The notes below the pieces were generated by a model that ran no database searches, was not told the origin of the DNA, and saw only the letters and a list, made by a program, of their open reading frames with translations. Below are positions 9,701-23,600 of a stretch of DNA of 64,000 bases, piece by piece (the first letter of the stretch is position 1; each line of letters begins with the position of its first letter). Origin of the DNA: Rhea pennata (Eukaryota; Chordata; Aves; Rheiformes; Rheidae); the NCBI RefSeq assembly GCF_028389875.1, contig NC_084665.1:126953602-127017601 (forward strand), written 5' to 3'. A program made the position numbers and the translations under genes.

Positions 9701-12179
9701 GTGCCTGCCGCAGCGCTTGGCCCCCAGAGCTTCACAATGAACAAAACATCAGAAGCCCAGGCTGGCGGTGCAGGAAGGAAAGGCGCTCACGTGATGGGCT
9801 GAGTCACGATCCCGGTTGTTCCTTGCCCCAGCATCCCAGGGAGCACAGCAACTGCTGGCCGACACCAGGCACCAAGAGAACGGCAGGTCCCAGCTCCGCT
9901 GCTGCCTGGCAGGGAGCGGGGTTCAGCTTCCCAGGCCAGCCACTTTGAGGACTGCTCCTGACTTTGGGGACTGCTCCTTACCTAGTGTGGCTTTATTTTA
10001 ACATCAAAATCACTCCTTTATCCTATCTTTTTGCATCAGTAAACAAAATGCTGCTACTGTTTTTCTATGGATTGAGCAAAAAAAGGCTGGATTGGCTTCC
10101 CTAGAAAGAGTCGCATGAAGAGCCTCCATGCTGCCCATGTGGGCATCAGCCAAAATCCAGGCAAGCCAATGAAGAACTAAATTTAAAACAGGCTCCTCAA
10201 CACGCCTGAACTGGGACTAGCTATTTAATTCTCTGTTGTCAGTGACAGACTTGTTTTCTTGGGCATCACACAAAGGTTATCACAACTCAGCACCCTTTAG
10301 AGTAGAGAAGAACTGAGAGCTAGTTGTGGCTGAACGTAGGAGCACCATGGGCTTTGGCCCAAAGAGGACAGTATTCTCAGCTCTGCTCTTCTCATTTGCA
10401 GGAGGGATGATACACATAAAAAGGTCATATCAGGCCAGACCCAAGGCCAGTGCAGCCCCATGACGTTGTTTCGATGGTGGTAAGGAATGTGCATCTGAAG
10501 ATGAGCATAAGAATGGAGCAAAGAAGCAATTCACCCCAGAAACTCTCCCATTTCAGACATCTTTCAGCTCTGGACTTTGTAGTGCAGACATCGGATCTCT
10601 GTATTGAATCACTTTTGGTGAGATTTTTTCCTCCACACATTTGCCTGGTTGTGGGTTCAAAATTTTAGTACCCATGAGATCCTCACTCCATGGGGTGAGG
10701 ATCCTTGATCTTCCCATTTGTCACACTCCTTTCATGCCTTTTTTATCAAGTTACATTATTCCCTATTTACCTTATCCAGGTTACTCATGACTTTGTAACC
10801 ATAAATCATATCCACCCCCATAGTCATTTATTTTCCAGCCTGAAGAGCTTCAGTCTTCCTCTTTGGGTGCTAGTTTACCTCAGAAGCACTGAGGCTTGAT
10901 TTGTTCATTATTCACTCCAGGAACAGTTGTCAAGCACTCGGGAAAGGTACTGAAGACTTAGGCATTATAAGTTTCAACAGCTTTATCTAACTATCATTAT
11001 GTAGGAAGAGAGCGGGTGGAGGAGACACTGAGGGACACTGGGTGGGGTCTGGGAGATGGGAGACAAGAAATTGGGGTGCCAGAGGCAGGAGCAGGACTAG
11101 CTGGTGAAAGAGCCTGAGGAAAGCAGCCATGGAAGGAGAGAGTAGGTGTAAGCAACCATGATCTGGCAGTGAAGACTAGGGCTGGGAGACTGTGAAGAAA
11201 TAGAGTATGTTCAAAAGGAGACATATTAGATAAGAAGGAAGATAGAGGGAAGAAAGATTGGACTAGTGGAAAGGAGCTTCTGGAGTGCAGACTGGTCTGG
11301 GAAAGGGAAGGGAGCGAGTCTGGGATCTATGGGACAATAGGAAGATGACAGACCTTACAGTATGGCCCAGGACTGTTAATAGAAAAAAGGCAGGATGGGG
11401 ACAGATCACACAGGATGGAGAAGGGATCTGCCTGCCCACGAGAGGCCAAGCCAGAGGAGTGGGCAGACCAAATGCTGCTTATGAAAAGTAGGGTCCCCGG
11501 TTTCCCTTTTTGCAGCTGTCAAAACAGACTGGTGAAGGCCTCAGCAGAGTGCATGTCCCACTTGTCTCCTACAGAGCTGGTCCACAGGAGGTGACAACCT
11601 CCTACTGCTGCCCAGGTGACACAACCATCCCTGAGGTCCTGGTGGCTCACACTGATACGTCTATGCTAGTAAATAAGCAGGCCAGGGCCTCTTACTAAGG
11701 CCTGAGCCCAGCTGGTCCATCCTTAGTGTTAAACTCTCTCAACCTCCAAAAGAGGATAATAGCATCCAGAGTGCCAGCTGGGAATGACTCTCATCAGAAC
11801 CTTACCAGACATTGCTTGGGTCAGTGCTACTTGGCTTGGGCCAAAATTATGCCGGAGAGTGTGCTATAAATAAATGGAAGGCAATTGGAAAGGCATGTGT
11901 GCAGAAGAGATCCTGGCCTACTGGTTTATGAGTATAGATGCAGACTAGGGCTATTGGACAATGTCGCAGGACAGGATCTGGGTGGATTTGTCTGTTAAGG
12001 TCTTTATAACCTTAAAAACCTTCCCATTTTCCTCCCCCCATGCACACTGTAGCTGAAGTGTATTGCAGTTGCAAAGCTGAGTGCTTCAGTATTAGGAAAT
12101 GCCAGGCTCAAGCATGTTTGTGCAACCTCCTTGCTCCTTCCAGATGCCAGGAGAGCTGGAGTTACATGAGATCTCGTGA

Positions 12180-12218
12180 TGTGATCATGCAGTGAAAGGC
12201 ATTCGTTGCACGATCACA
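12180..12218. repeat. Short imperfect inverted repeat
   Basis: The arms 12180-12192 and 12206-12218 are complementary at 11 of 13 positions (TGTGATCATGCAG against TTGCACGATCACA), with a 13-base loop. It could be a chance hairpin or the remains of a small transposon. There is no further support. Confidence 0.35.
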
Positions 12219-14336
12219 TTGCAGGATCATGTGTGAACTCTTTTTCTTTTTTTCTTTTCCCTGGGACCACTGCCCTTCTCAGCTCACAGACAAATTTGGA
12301 TGCAGCCACTCTATGTTTAACATTTAATTGAGTTTTCCGAGTCTCTCGCCAGTGATTGCAGAGATTTGGATAAGTCCGATAAGGGCGTTAAGGTGAGATT
12401 TACTTCTTGGACATGCCCAGCTTACTCTGATAAGAGATCTCCCAACTTAAAACACCATATCAGAGTTGTTATTTGAATGCCTAAACCTAGACCACAGCCC
12501 TGAGGTAATGAGCTGGACTGATGGACTTTTTTCTTTCTTCATCTACTGCTCAACTTCCAGCCTTATTTTTTGCTTACTCTTTTTGCCCTGCTGCAAAAGC
12601 AGAGGATTTGGGTGGGGATATCTCCCTAATGTTTACCCCACCAGTACCTTGGTGCTTCACCAACCTAGCCATTTCCTTGGACACCGTGAAGTAAGGTGTT
12701 GGTTTATTCCCTGCTTCACAGAAAAGCTAGGGAGACATAGAGGAACTGTCAGTGAGTGCAGGATGCGGATGCCTACCGATCCATCCTCTGCCCAGCAACC
12801 TAGGTCACTAGATGAGCATCCAGAAATAAAAGACCTATTGCCAGTGACTCCAGCAAACTCGCCCCTACCAACCCTTATGGTGAGTCTGAATAGCAGAGGT
12901 AAAGAGAGAACTGGTTCTTCAGGGCAGCCTGTGCCTGTCTGAACACTGAGAAAGGACATCAGTACTCTTCCAACTTCATGCACCTCATACTTTCTTGTGT
13001 CTTCAATCAACAAGGCAGGGGTCCTGGAGAAAATGTCCTCCTTCATTACACATATCTGGTCCATCCAGTGGAGCAGTCCTGGTTTGGACACTGAATGGGA
13101 GTGACAGGTAGTAAAAGGCTGCATCATAAAGCACTGGCACCATGAAAAGAAACAAAGTTTGGGCAGACACTTTAAGTTCTGTGTTCATCCAGCACCTGGC
13201 ACAGCAAGATCCTAACTATGCTGGAGTCACACATCCTTAACAGTGGAGAAGTTGGATTACCCTCGCTGCCGGAGAGAGGGGGCAGGAATGGACAGGTCTT
13301 TGAAAGAACAACAGAGGACATAGAATGGCTTGTCCCTCACAGCGACACCACGTCAGTGCATTGAAGTTTCAGTTTTGTAAGACCGTGGGTGAATGACATT
13401 ATATTAATGTAATGTTGGCTCAGTGACCTCCTGATTTCCAAGAATATAGTACATGATATCTGTTCATGTGCAGGCATAACTTTGTGTTGTGCCTCAATCT
13501 GGCTGGCTAAGTTAGACTTCAGGAGCTCATGCTGTGCTTTGAGTTAAACAACCATTCCGAGGACTTGCTCCCAGCACTGCCCCAGCTCATTTATATGGAG
13601 TAAAAAGACTAGAAGAAGGGAAAGGATCTTGTCTGGGTACTGTGGATGACCAACCTACAACCTACAACCTACCACAGCAGGTCCGGGTGGGTCTGCAGAG
13701 CAGATTAGGGCATTTCATTACAGTTTCACAGCCCTAAGACATGCCAATGACTCCATGTCCCTGTGGTAGCTGAGAGTCAGGAGGAGATGGAGTTGACTTA
13801 ATTCTGACTTGGCCAGGAGTTTGGGCATGACACCAGTAGCCTGACTGGAGTATGCCCCAGACTGGAGGTTTCTGATAAAGTAAGGAATAACAAGTCCTTT
13901 GTGAAACTTTCACATTTGGGCCTCCAAATAATCACAGTGTCCTCCCAGGAGCTACCCTCAGTGAGAACTGCTGGTGAAGGCTAGAAGTGAGGCCTGGAGC
14001 TGGAAAACATCTTTCCCATCAGCAAGGCACTATTGCCCAGTTCCCCTGCTGTGTCTGTTCAATGCAGTGCTGACATGAGTGAGTGCAGAGCGGCACTATA
14101 TTTCCAAACTTGGATCTCTAGGGCTGCCTTGGGTTGGACACTATAAAATGTTAAAGAGGGCTTGTCCTGCTCTGTTACTAGTTTGGGGCCAGCCTAGCTG
14201 TTGCCTGGGGAAATTTTGAGGAAATTAAAAAGTAGCTCCTGGAGCTGAATTCACAATAAGTCTCGTCCCTCCATCCCCACCGTCGGCCTCCACCAAGGTT
14301 TATCTGCTGTACTAATTTGGTTTTGGCTCTCTAAAC

Positions 14337-14342
14337 TTTATT
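14337..14342 (-). terminator. Poly(A) signal of C8orf74 orthologue
   Basis: TTTATT on the plus strand reads AATAAA on the minus strand, about 137 bases downstream of the C8orf74 stop codon. It is the first canonical hexamer in that direction. Confidence 0.55.
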
Positions 14343-14478
14343 TAATCTGGTGAGAATAAAGCAGCATGGTGTTTATGGGGTGCCCCAAAAGTCAACTCAG
14401 AGACCCAAAAAGAATGAACCATGGCCACAGAGTATTTCTGGAGAATTTCCACCAGGTGCCACACAAACCGACACATCC

Positions 14479-14697
14479 TCATTTCTTCTTCTTCCTTTCA
14501 CGAGGTTTAGGTGCCTTCTTGGTTTGGACAGCAGGGACAAGAGGTGGAAGATTAGGAACAGGTGACTTCAAGGCCAGTATCTTCTTCTGGAGTCTCAGCT
14601 CCAGGATTTCAAAGGTGGCTTGGATCTCAGCCTGGAAGATCTCACGTGTGGTTTCTGCCTCGATTCTGATCACCTCTTCTACTAAGGTCTCCAGTCT
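14479..14697 (-). CDS. C8orf74: C8orf74 exon 4 (terminal)
   Basis: The acceptor is GCTCCTTTAG. The exon encodes [20 protein letters not shown], then [13 protein letters not shown], a proline-rich stretch and the basic terminus KPRERKKKK before TGA at 14481-14479. The [15 protein letters not shown] segment corresponds to IQITFDILDLKLQKK in the human protein as I recall it. Confidence 0.9.
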   Translation of the reverse strand, partial: RLETLVEEVIRIEAETTREIFQAEIQATFEILELRLQKKILALKSPVPNLPPLVPAVQTKKAPKPRERKKKK

Positions 14698-17600
14698 CTA
14701 AAGGAGCAAATGGAAACACCAGAAGGTTGGGATTTTTCCTTTTAAGGTGCTTCTTACTGGCAAACAGGAACGAGTCCAGTTTACCAGAATGGCTAAAATT
14801 CTCCTGAAACACGTGATATGTAAGGAGAGGCTGAGAGAGCTCGGTTTGGAGAAAAGAAGGCCCGAGTACCTAATGGGAGGCTGTAGAGAGGACAGAAGCA
14901 GTATCTCTGTGCATTAGAGATGCACAGCGAAAGAATAAAATGCAACAGACATAAGTTGAAGCAAGTGAAATTCTGGAAGTACAGTGTGGGGACAAGGTCC
15001 CAGAGTGACCATGGGATCTCCACCCCTGGAGATTATTCAAAACTTAGCTCAACACGGTCCTGCTCTAAGTCGGCACTGCTTTAAGCAAAGGGTAGGAGTT
15101 GGGATAGAGCTCTCCAGAAGTCCCTTCCAACCTGAATTGTCCTATGATTCTCCTTTGTAAACCCTCCAGCTTTCTTCTCTTCCAGCATGTGGGACTCACC
15201 CCCCGAGATACTGAAAAGGGGGATGTCTCTTTCAAACAAGTATCCTCTCCATAAGGAGTCCTGTGCGGCAGAACACCATGGTGAGTGTGCAATGCCCCTG
15301 TTTCTTTGGAACCCCATTTGCTTGGTGGGTGGCAGTCACAGGTCCAACCTGTTGCAACAGCTTTTCACAGAACCATTAAGGTTGGAAGGGACTTCTGGGA
15401 TCCGGGGGAGGGAGCAAATCCATGATGCATCTTCTTTCAAGGCAGATGCCCAGCTTTGAGAAGTGGGAATTGGTTGCATGAATCTCATGAGGCTGCATGG
15501 TCCTTTCCAAACCAGCATTACATTATGAACCAGCCCTTCCCTACTGACTCCAGAGGAAGAAAAGAAAACCCTCAACCCAGGGCACCACCAACAGCACCCT
15601 GCAAGCCCTGCCTTCTCCAGCCTCCTGAAAGCCCCCAAAGCAACTTAGAGAGAATTCCTTTTTTCAATGTATGGGACTGACATGTAAGGGACTTGCCGTA
15701 ATTAAAAAACCCATTAGAGCTTCCTGGTTGTTCTTCCCTGCTGCTTTCCTGAGTTCAAAAGGTGATTTAGGATGACATGCTCTGCTCTACATGAACTTGC
15801 CAGCTACTGCCAGCAGCATGACGAGGCGCCCCTTCATTGTACATTAATTCCACCAGGCATACAGCCCAACAATCAAAGTATCTCATTAAAGTTTAATTAA
15901 ATTTCCCAAGTGATTTGCTCCCAGGCTGAGAACCTGTAAAGCAAGCTGAAGCAGGTCTGTGTGTGTATTTGTGTGTGTGTGTATGTGCATCCGTTTTTTT
16001 GGTTTTATTTCTTTTCTGAGCACATGGGGTTTTTTGTTGTTTTTTTGCTTTTAAAAAAAATTGTTATCAATGCTTCGTGGCTGAGGCATGAGCTAAAACC
16101 AGAAGTGTCAATATAGTCCAGACTGCATGAAAAAAAAGCCAAATACTATAGATTTTATGCACCCATTACTCCTACTGATATCACTGGTCTCTTTGAAGAA
16201 TGGCAGGATCTTGCACCATAGTCTCTTTGTGGGACATAAGCAGGAGTTGCTGTAATGAGGAATTAGAAGAGTTATCCTCAGATAGATTAGTTTCTACAGT
16301 CAAAGCTTGGCAAAAAATTAAAATAAATAAAATTAGATAAAATTAAATCAAATTAAATTAAATATAAAACATAGAGGAAAACCATACTCAACAGTATGGG
16401 ATGGCAAAAGAAATAAATTAATTTTTATATATCAAAGACAAGCTCCACTGGGCATGTCTCATCTTCTCCTTCAGCCTCATATATGAAATATTGGAAAATA
16501 AGGAGATATAAAGTTCAAGTGATTTTCTCCGAGTCAGAGAGCGAATTGATGGCAGAGGCTTAGAGCCACCCCCAACCTTTTCGGCCTGCTTTAAGTGCTG
16601 CATCCAACTGTATCACTCTCAGTTTAAAAGGGGGTTTTACCTCTCTGTCTAGCTTCTCACTTGGGTCTTCCAGCTTTTTGTACACTTTCTCCAGGATGGT
16701 ATCCTTCTCCGCCTTCAGCATCTTTCGGAGGTGCAACACATTGGTACGTTTTTGGGTCTCGGCCGCTGACAAGGCAGCAATTTGCTGCTGGTGTTTTTCA
16801 ACCTCTACATCCATGCCAGCCTCCAGTGGAAGGGGATGTGGGGGCACACAAACCTCCAGGGTGGCATAGCTCTGCTGCACTGCTCTCTTGTGGCACAGCA
16901 GGAACTGGTAGAGGTGGAAATGTTTGAAGTACGTGTTGAGAAAGTAATCACACAAAATGCCCGGCTTGAGTGGCCTCAACTTCGGCTCACATGCTGAGAC
17001 TTTGTCCTGGAAGACTTGGAGGGCCTGGGAAATGGTTAGACCTGGAAAGAGATTAAAACAGCTCCTGAGACCTGGGTTCAGCCTAATGAAAAGAGAGAGG
17101 TTCTTCCAGGAGTGAGTCTCCTGCTTTAAGATCTTATTAACTCTTCAGAGGTGGTCAGCTCTTTCCATGGACTCCTGAGAGAAACCACACAGCTAATTTA
17201 GAGACTTTGTATGTGCATAAAGGTGAGTGAATGCAAGCCTAAATGAGCTTTCAAGAGCCATGCAGCTATCAACATGCACTATTTTGGTACTCTCTCTTTG
17301 AAATGACGCAGCCAGCTCTGCAGAGAAGTGCTGGTGGATGACAAATTGACTATGAGCCAGCAATGTGTCAATTGTGCCAGCAATTGTGGCCAAGGCCAAT
17401 GGTCTTCTGGGGTGCATTAGGAATTGTTGCCAGCAGGTGGAGGGAGGTGATCCTGCCCCTCTACTCAGCCCTGGGGAGGCCTCATCTCGAGTACTGTGTC
17501 CAGTCCTGGGCTCCCCAGGACAAGAGAGACATGGAGCTCCTGGAGAGAGTCCAGCGTAGGGCTACAAAGATGATCCGAGGGCTGGAGCACCTGCCCTGTG

Positions 17601-20600
17601 AGGAACGGCTGCGAGAGCTGGGCCTGTTCAGCCTGGGGAAGAGCAGACTGAGGGGGGATCTGATCAGTGTGTACAAGTACCTGAAGGGAGGGTGTCAAGG
17701 GGACGGGGACAAAGTCTTTCCAGTCGCCCCGTGTGACAGGACAAGAGGCAACGGGCAGAAACTGAAGCACAGGAAGTTGCACCTGAGCGTGAGGGAGAAT
17801 TTCTTCCCTGTGAGAGTGACAGAGCACTGGAGCAGGTTGCCCAGAAAGGTTGTGGAATCTCCTTGTCTGGAGATCTTCAAGGCCTGCCTGGATGCAACCC
17901 TGTCTAACATGCTCTAGGTGACCTTGCTTGAGCAGGGGTGTTGGACTAGATGAGCTCCAGAGGTCCCTGCCAACCTTACCAATTCTGTGAAACAGCATGG
18001 GAAAAAGTAGCTTAACTTCCTCCTCCCCTTTATTATTATTATTTTCGTTTCCTGCAATTTCTATCTGGGCTGGGCAGAAGGTGGGAGGCTGCTATTTCCA
18101 AAGAACTGTTAAACCAATTCTTGTTTACAGATTCTCCACAATAACCCAGAAATCTCTGCCTAGAGGCATATGAGTAGTAAAGTACTTGGAAAGTAGTTGG
18201 ACCTGCATTTTGGTAGCTCAACATTCACCCAAGGACAACTCCCTTCTACTACTTTACTGCATGGTATGAAGGTGTACCTGAATCATTATCTTCAGGAGAA
18301 AGAAAACCACTCCAGGATGAACCCAGATAATTTCTCACAAAACATGCTTTGCCTCTGTGGTGAACTGGCCTGGTCTGGCCAACTAAACCTTCTTCAGAAC
18401 AAGGTGGATTCATCTGAGCAACCTTCTGGGAATGGCCCCTGGCCCATGCTAATTCCTGACCCATGGTTGGGGACTCTTAGGGCCTGTGTCAATGGGCTCA
18501 GGTCAAAGTCAATCCAAGGACTATGTTAACAACAATGTGAATGATGAAGCTCTGGTGGCCAGCCCATGTCTTGACTCTGATGAATAGATGTATCCAGAAG
18601 GCCTCTGCTCTTTCCTGCTAGCTGGAAGTTAATTTCCAGATTAAAATTCCCTGAAGTCAGAAGAAGGAGCTAAGGCTGAGGAACTGCAAAGATTTACAGG
18701 CAGAGACATATCTGGTCCTTGCAGAGTGACTGTGCACTGTCATGGGAAAAGTGGAAATTCTCCTGTATTTTTCCTTCTACTGGAATGGATGGATAGCAAA
18801 CAAAAGCAAATGCTAAAACACTTACTCATATTGAAATAAGCATGAGCACAAAATCCAGTCACCTCCTCGAAACTTCAAGTGAGGTGGGGATTTCCATGTA
18901 TTGGATGTGTTTCCAGATATAAAGATAAGAGTACAGCTGGTCAAACATTTTCCGTTGATGATTTCCGTGCAGAAAACATCCTTCTAAGCAAAAGAAAAAG
19001 AAACTTAAAGAAAATTCCAGGTTTAGCTTAGTTCTCCTTAAACATGCTTCAAGAGAAAACGGATTTTATAGAACTTTTTCACTTTACTCTCCTGTTTAAT
19101 GACCCACATACATAAACGAAAACTTAAATGATGATCGACCTGTCAGAGTGAGGTTGTTTGAATTTTTTAAGAAATGATGCATATTTCTTTTTTAAACGTA
19201 ACATATTTCATAGCAAAACCCAGACTCCTGCAGAACATTAATAGAAAATGGAAAATTTGATAGTTTTCATGCACTATTCTTATCTCTTTTCATTAGCTGC
19301 AATTAAGAGTATCTTCGCCAAGTTAAAATTCATTTTACTACTCAGATGTATCAGTTTTGAGGACAATTTAGTCTTTGTAGTTTAAAGAGAACATAGTGAA
19401 AATATAAAATGCCCAACCCTGAACCTTTCTTGTTTAGCAAACACTCTCAGCCTTAAAAAAAAATAGATCAAGCCATAAGAACTTAATTTTAGAGATAACA
19501 TTCTGTTAAGATTCCTTTGGAACTGCTTTTACTGTACGTATGTGAAGAAGGATATTTATAACTTGGTTTCCTATGGAAATGTGGCTTCTGCAATCTCACT
19601 ATTTATCCATGTCTATTCCATCCTCCCCCATTACTTTTAAATCTTTTGGCCAGTTTCAATCCAATTTGAGAAAGTGGAAGAAGTCCTGATGATGTGAAGC
19701 TCAGATAATTTCATCTGAATACATCTGGGCAGAATTCAGACACTTTGCCCTCTGAGCATAGGGCCACAGCACACGCTCAACTCTATTACTAGCCATCAGA
19801 GAATCTACACAAGCCAACTCTATGAGCAGTGCCTCATCTGCAAGACAAGATTTGAGATGAGCTCCTCACAGGATGACATTTCCATGACGCACAATTACTC
19901 AGGACTGGCCAGGCTCCCAGGCGTCAATTCTTGGTCATGCCATAACCTGCTACATGACTCTAGGCAAATCGCCACATCTTTCTCATCCTAATTTCTCATC
20001 CTGTAAAACTGAGGATGCTTTCAGCACTGAGGTGTCTTATAAGATTAAAGGATTGGGTTATTTGGCAGGGAGAAAGGGAAGAACCTGGACAGATGGGATA
20101 TTTGTGTACTCAAGTTCAGGAGTAGGAGTCAAACTCAATGGAAACACCTAAAAGCAGGTGAGCTGAATTCCACCTCTAATGTCTATAAAGCAGACATCAG
20201 CTTGAGAACCAGATTGCCTTTATAGTCAAGAGAGAAAAGGGAATTGCTGGGGTGTGTTTCTCAGAAATTGTCTGGGAGCTAAAGCTCCTACATCACCCTA
20301 AGGTTTCTGATGGGAGCCTCTTCTAATATTGGAAACAGTTCCTAACGCACGCAGTCTGAAGGGGAAGTATTTGAGGGGAAGTGAAAGGGAATTTAAATTA
20401 TTACACCTAACCTTGCAGTTTGGTAGTATTTAGAGACTCAATATAACATCAGTAGAGGTAGAGATAGGGTTTCCATCACATAGTCCTTTCCCAGTCTGTG
20501 CAGAGTTCACTGGAGGCAACACCAGCCAGTGAAGCCTTGTGAGGAAATTTCGAGATTCCCACCACACTGTCATTTTGCAGTATTTCCAAACAGAAAGCTG

Positions 20601-23600
20601 TCCTTCTCCTCATTTCATTGTTTTTAAGTATATTCCTTACAGATTATTAAAATGTATTGACAATATTATAAAGCCTGCTAAAGAACTCTGACTTCGATTG
20701 GGGAACAATTTTTCTTACTGACTGAAAATACAAGGTTTCAATAAATACATAAGACTGATAGACTACTGCTTTCAATTAAACATAACAGAACTGGATCAGA
20801 GAAGAGATGTTTTTCACAAAAATGAAAAATTTATGAGAATGTTTTTTGAAAGGCTACTTTTTATCAAAGGAAGAATTATGATACTCTAAACTGAGAGAGC
20901 AATTCAGATTGTCTAATTGGTTATTGATTTCATCCAAGTCATCAAATGACATTTACAGAATCGGCATATACTAAAACTCGGGTGTGGAGACTACATACGT
21001 TTGGAGATAGTAGGAAATAGTGATCTCTTTCCTAACATTGCAGGCTGAGTTACGTTAATGGCAGACAGTAATTACCCATGGAATGAGTCAGGACTTTTTA
21101 CAGGACATTTACAGTCTTGCTTCTGCCCCCAAATCACTACATACCCTTTGACAAGTCCCTTAACCTCCCTGGATGCTGGTTAACATGTCTGCTGTACAGG
21201 AATGGTAATTTTTCCCTTAAGGGAACAGGGAAGCTTAATTATTTAGCATCCGTTATACTCCACAAAATCCTAAAGAGCTGGGTGAATGCACGTTGTTATT
21301 ACATTTTCCTCCAATTTGACAATAATGAGTTGGAGAGAGATTGGTGCCTTTTTGGAGGAATGTCTGTAGTAATAGGTTGAGCCTTGGGAGATGAAGTTAT
21401 TGGCATGAAGATGTTTGACTATTGAGAAAGATCCACAGTCCTTCCAGTAACACATGGCAAAAGCACAACCAAGCCTGTTGGGGAATGGAAGAGAAGCCGT
21501 GTTGAATAAACTGATGTGGTGATTAAGTGCACTATTCCCTTGACGCTTTTTGATGGGAAATGTCTGAAAGACCTGAATTTCAAGAGGATTGGGGGCCTGA
21601 CATCCAGCGTTCTCATTTGGAGGCACATCTCCCTGGCTTTCTTCAGGCTTGATGTCCACGAATGAGTCACGTCACAGGAATGGTGTTAGGGGAGTGACGG
21701 TGAGGAGCTGACTGTGTGCACCTTAGTCTGCCCAAGCATGCAAATCCTTCTGTGACCCCGTCAGATGAACAAGAATGGGTTATTACTGAGCAAAGCATCT
21801 GAATATCCCACCAACCTTCTGCAAATATGAGTTCATACACAGAGGAGGAGCCTACATCCATTGTGCATGTATCAGGAGAAACTCTGCAATAAATAACTCC
21901 CAAAATTCAGCAGTTTTGCACACATTTCTCAGCAGGACAACAAGGAAGAGACAAAATCCTTATCATAGTGACACACAAGTGTCAGCCAGGCTCAGGGACA
22001 GTCTTCGTTCAAGGTGCACAGTTCAATATAAGCCTGTCTCTGCAGCACTTGGCTCTGCAATCGGCACAACAGCTCGCGATGCAAGTGGAGAAAGAATTCA
22101 TCACTACTGTTTATTATCATGACTGCTAATATTATACCTGAGGAACTGAAGGCAAGAGAATACTCCCTCAAATTTACACTACAGCTCCATTCACAGTGCT
22201 GGCAGATGTTCAGGTGGTGAAAGTGGTAGGAAAAGCCTCAACATCAATCATAGCATCACAAAGAAATTTGGGATGCTATTTATTCCATCTATATTTAGCC
22301 ACTTAGGGTTACATCTGTTAGCCACCTAAATACTGCCAAGCCCGTTCCCTGGCCAAGTTGCTATGATCTCACTTCAGCCATGCTGTTAAACTCCCTGTCA
22401 GGATGGCACACCCACATTGCCTACTAGGAAAGTCCTTGGTCGGTGCTAACTCCCAAACTGCGCAGGAATTGCCTCTGTCAGTGCTAGCTGGCCCAAGCAA
22501 AAACTATGCCGAGATCTGCGCTAGCTATTTAAGTGTGAATGATGCTGTACCAGTGCTGGTGCCATGGGACTCCCCAACCTAAAAATCCAAGCCTGAGCCG
22601 ATTTCCTTAAGCTCTTCCTAGCCAAAGCGGAGGACTGAGTCACTTCAGAGGTGGTCTGGATGCCTTAAAATGAGACAACTTGTCCTTTGGAAGAGCATCT
22701 TTCATTCATTCTCCAGTCTTTAGGGTATTCTACATAACATATAAAAGGAGGCTAGAGTAGCATGGTTGGACTTAGACAATGTTTAAGCTAGGTTAAATGA
22801 ATCCCAATATCACATAAAGAGCCCAGAGCAGGGTGGACAACAAGACCCAGATTTGATGATTCACCCTTGTTGTTTTACTTCGTGTGTAAATATTGTTATT
22901 TTCACTGAACTGCCAGAGGACTTCAGCCAAGGTCCAGCAATGCCACACGCCAGCTTCTGTACCAAGAGCAAAAAGGAAGCCCTTTATCCTCACAAACTGA
23001 GGATCCAGCAGGCTGGTAACACTGAGTCAACATATGTTGGGATATGGCCTCACTGCAACCACATGCAGGTTTCACTGAGTGTAACCCCCTAAGATTCAGT
23101 GGAACTTCTTACTTACTTCACTGTAAGTAAACTCTGGCCCACCAGCTGTAGCTTATTCCACCCCTTTATTGTACCTCCCTTAACACTTAATCACACTACA
23201 GCCATGTGAGGTAGATCCACCGAAGCACAAAGAGTTCCCCTGGATTTACAGCTGCGTTACACAGAATGGAATGAGGTGCTGTGATTGTGCCCTGAGACCT
23301 GCCGGAAAGGAGCAGGCAGAAGAGACATCGACATTCCTGACATAGGGAAGTGCACAGGAAAGTTACACGTAGCACAAAGAATTAGTAGCACATCTATGCT
23401 GAATGAAAAGGATAGCTGTAGCAGAAAGAGATCTCAAGCCGATTCTGAAGGCCCTGAGCTCCCTGAAGCTGTTGAAGTTAATGCTTAGGCAGGTCAGGTT
23501 GTGGTCACACTAGTTATGGGCAGCTATCTGCAAGGGACATGGGCCTCTCTGCACGGCTATGCAAGAGCAACTGAGAAGACAGAGCACAGCCTATAGGTCT

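Larger units (their letters stand above)
4396..14336. other. SOX7 to C8orf74 intergenic region
   Basis: No gene is supported here. The SOX7 and C8orf74 genes converge on this interval from either side, so it holds two 3' ends and no known promoter. Open frames exist (the longest is 258 codons at 7747-8523 on the plus strand, another 158 codons at 12466-12942), but none shows a recognisable domain, repeated family motif or splice structure, and many overlap in several frames. What can be named is two CpG-rich patches (6398-6565 and about 7418-7505), an AT microsatellite at 6720-6780 and a short inverted repeat at 12180-12218. Confidence 0.6.

Noticed and set aside
12466-13127. Two overlapping opposite-strand frames of 158 and 156 codons
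   Set aside because: There is no homology, splice context or codon bias. The two frames compete for the same DNA, and lengths near 150 are not surprising in 64 kb.
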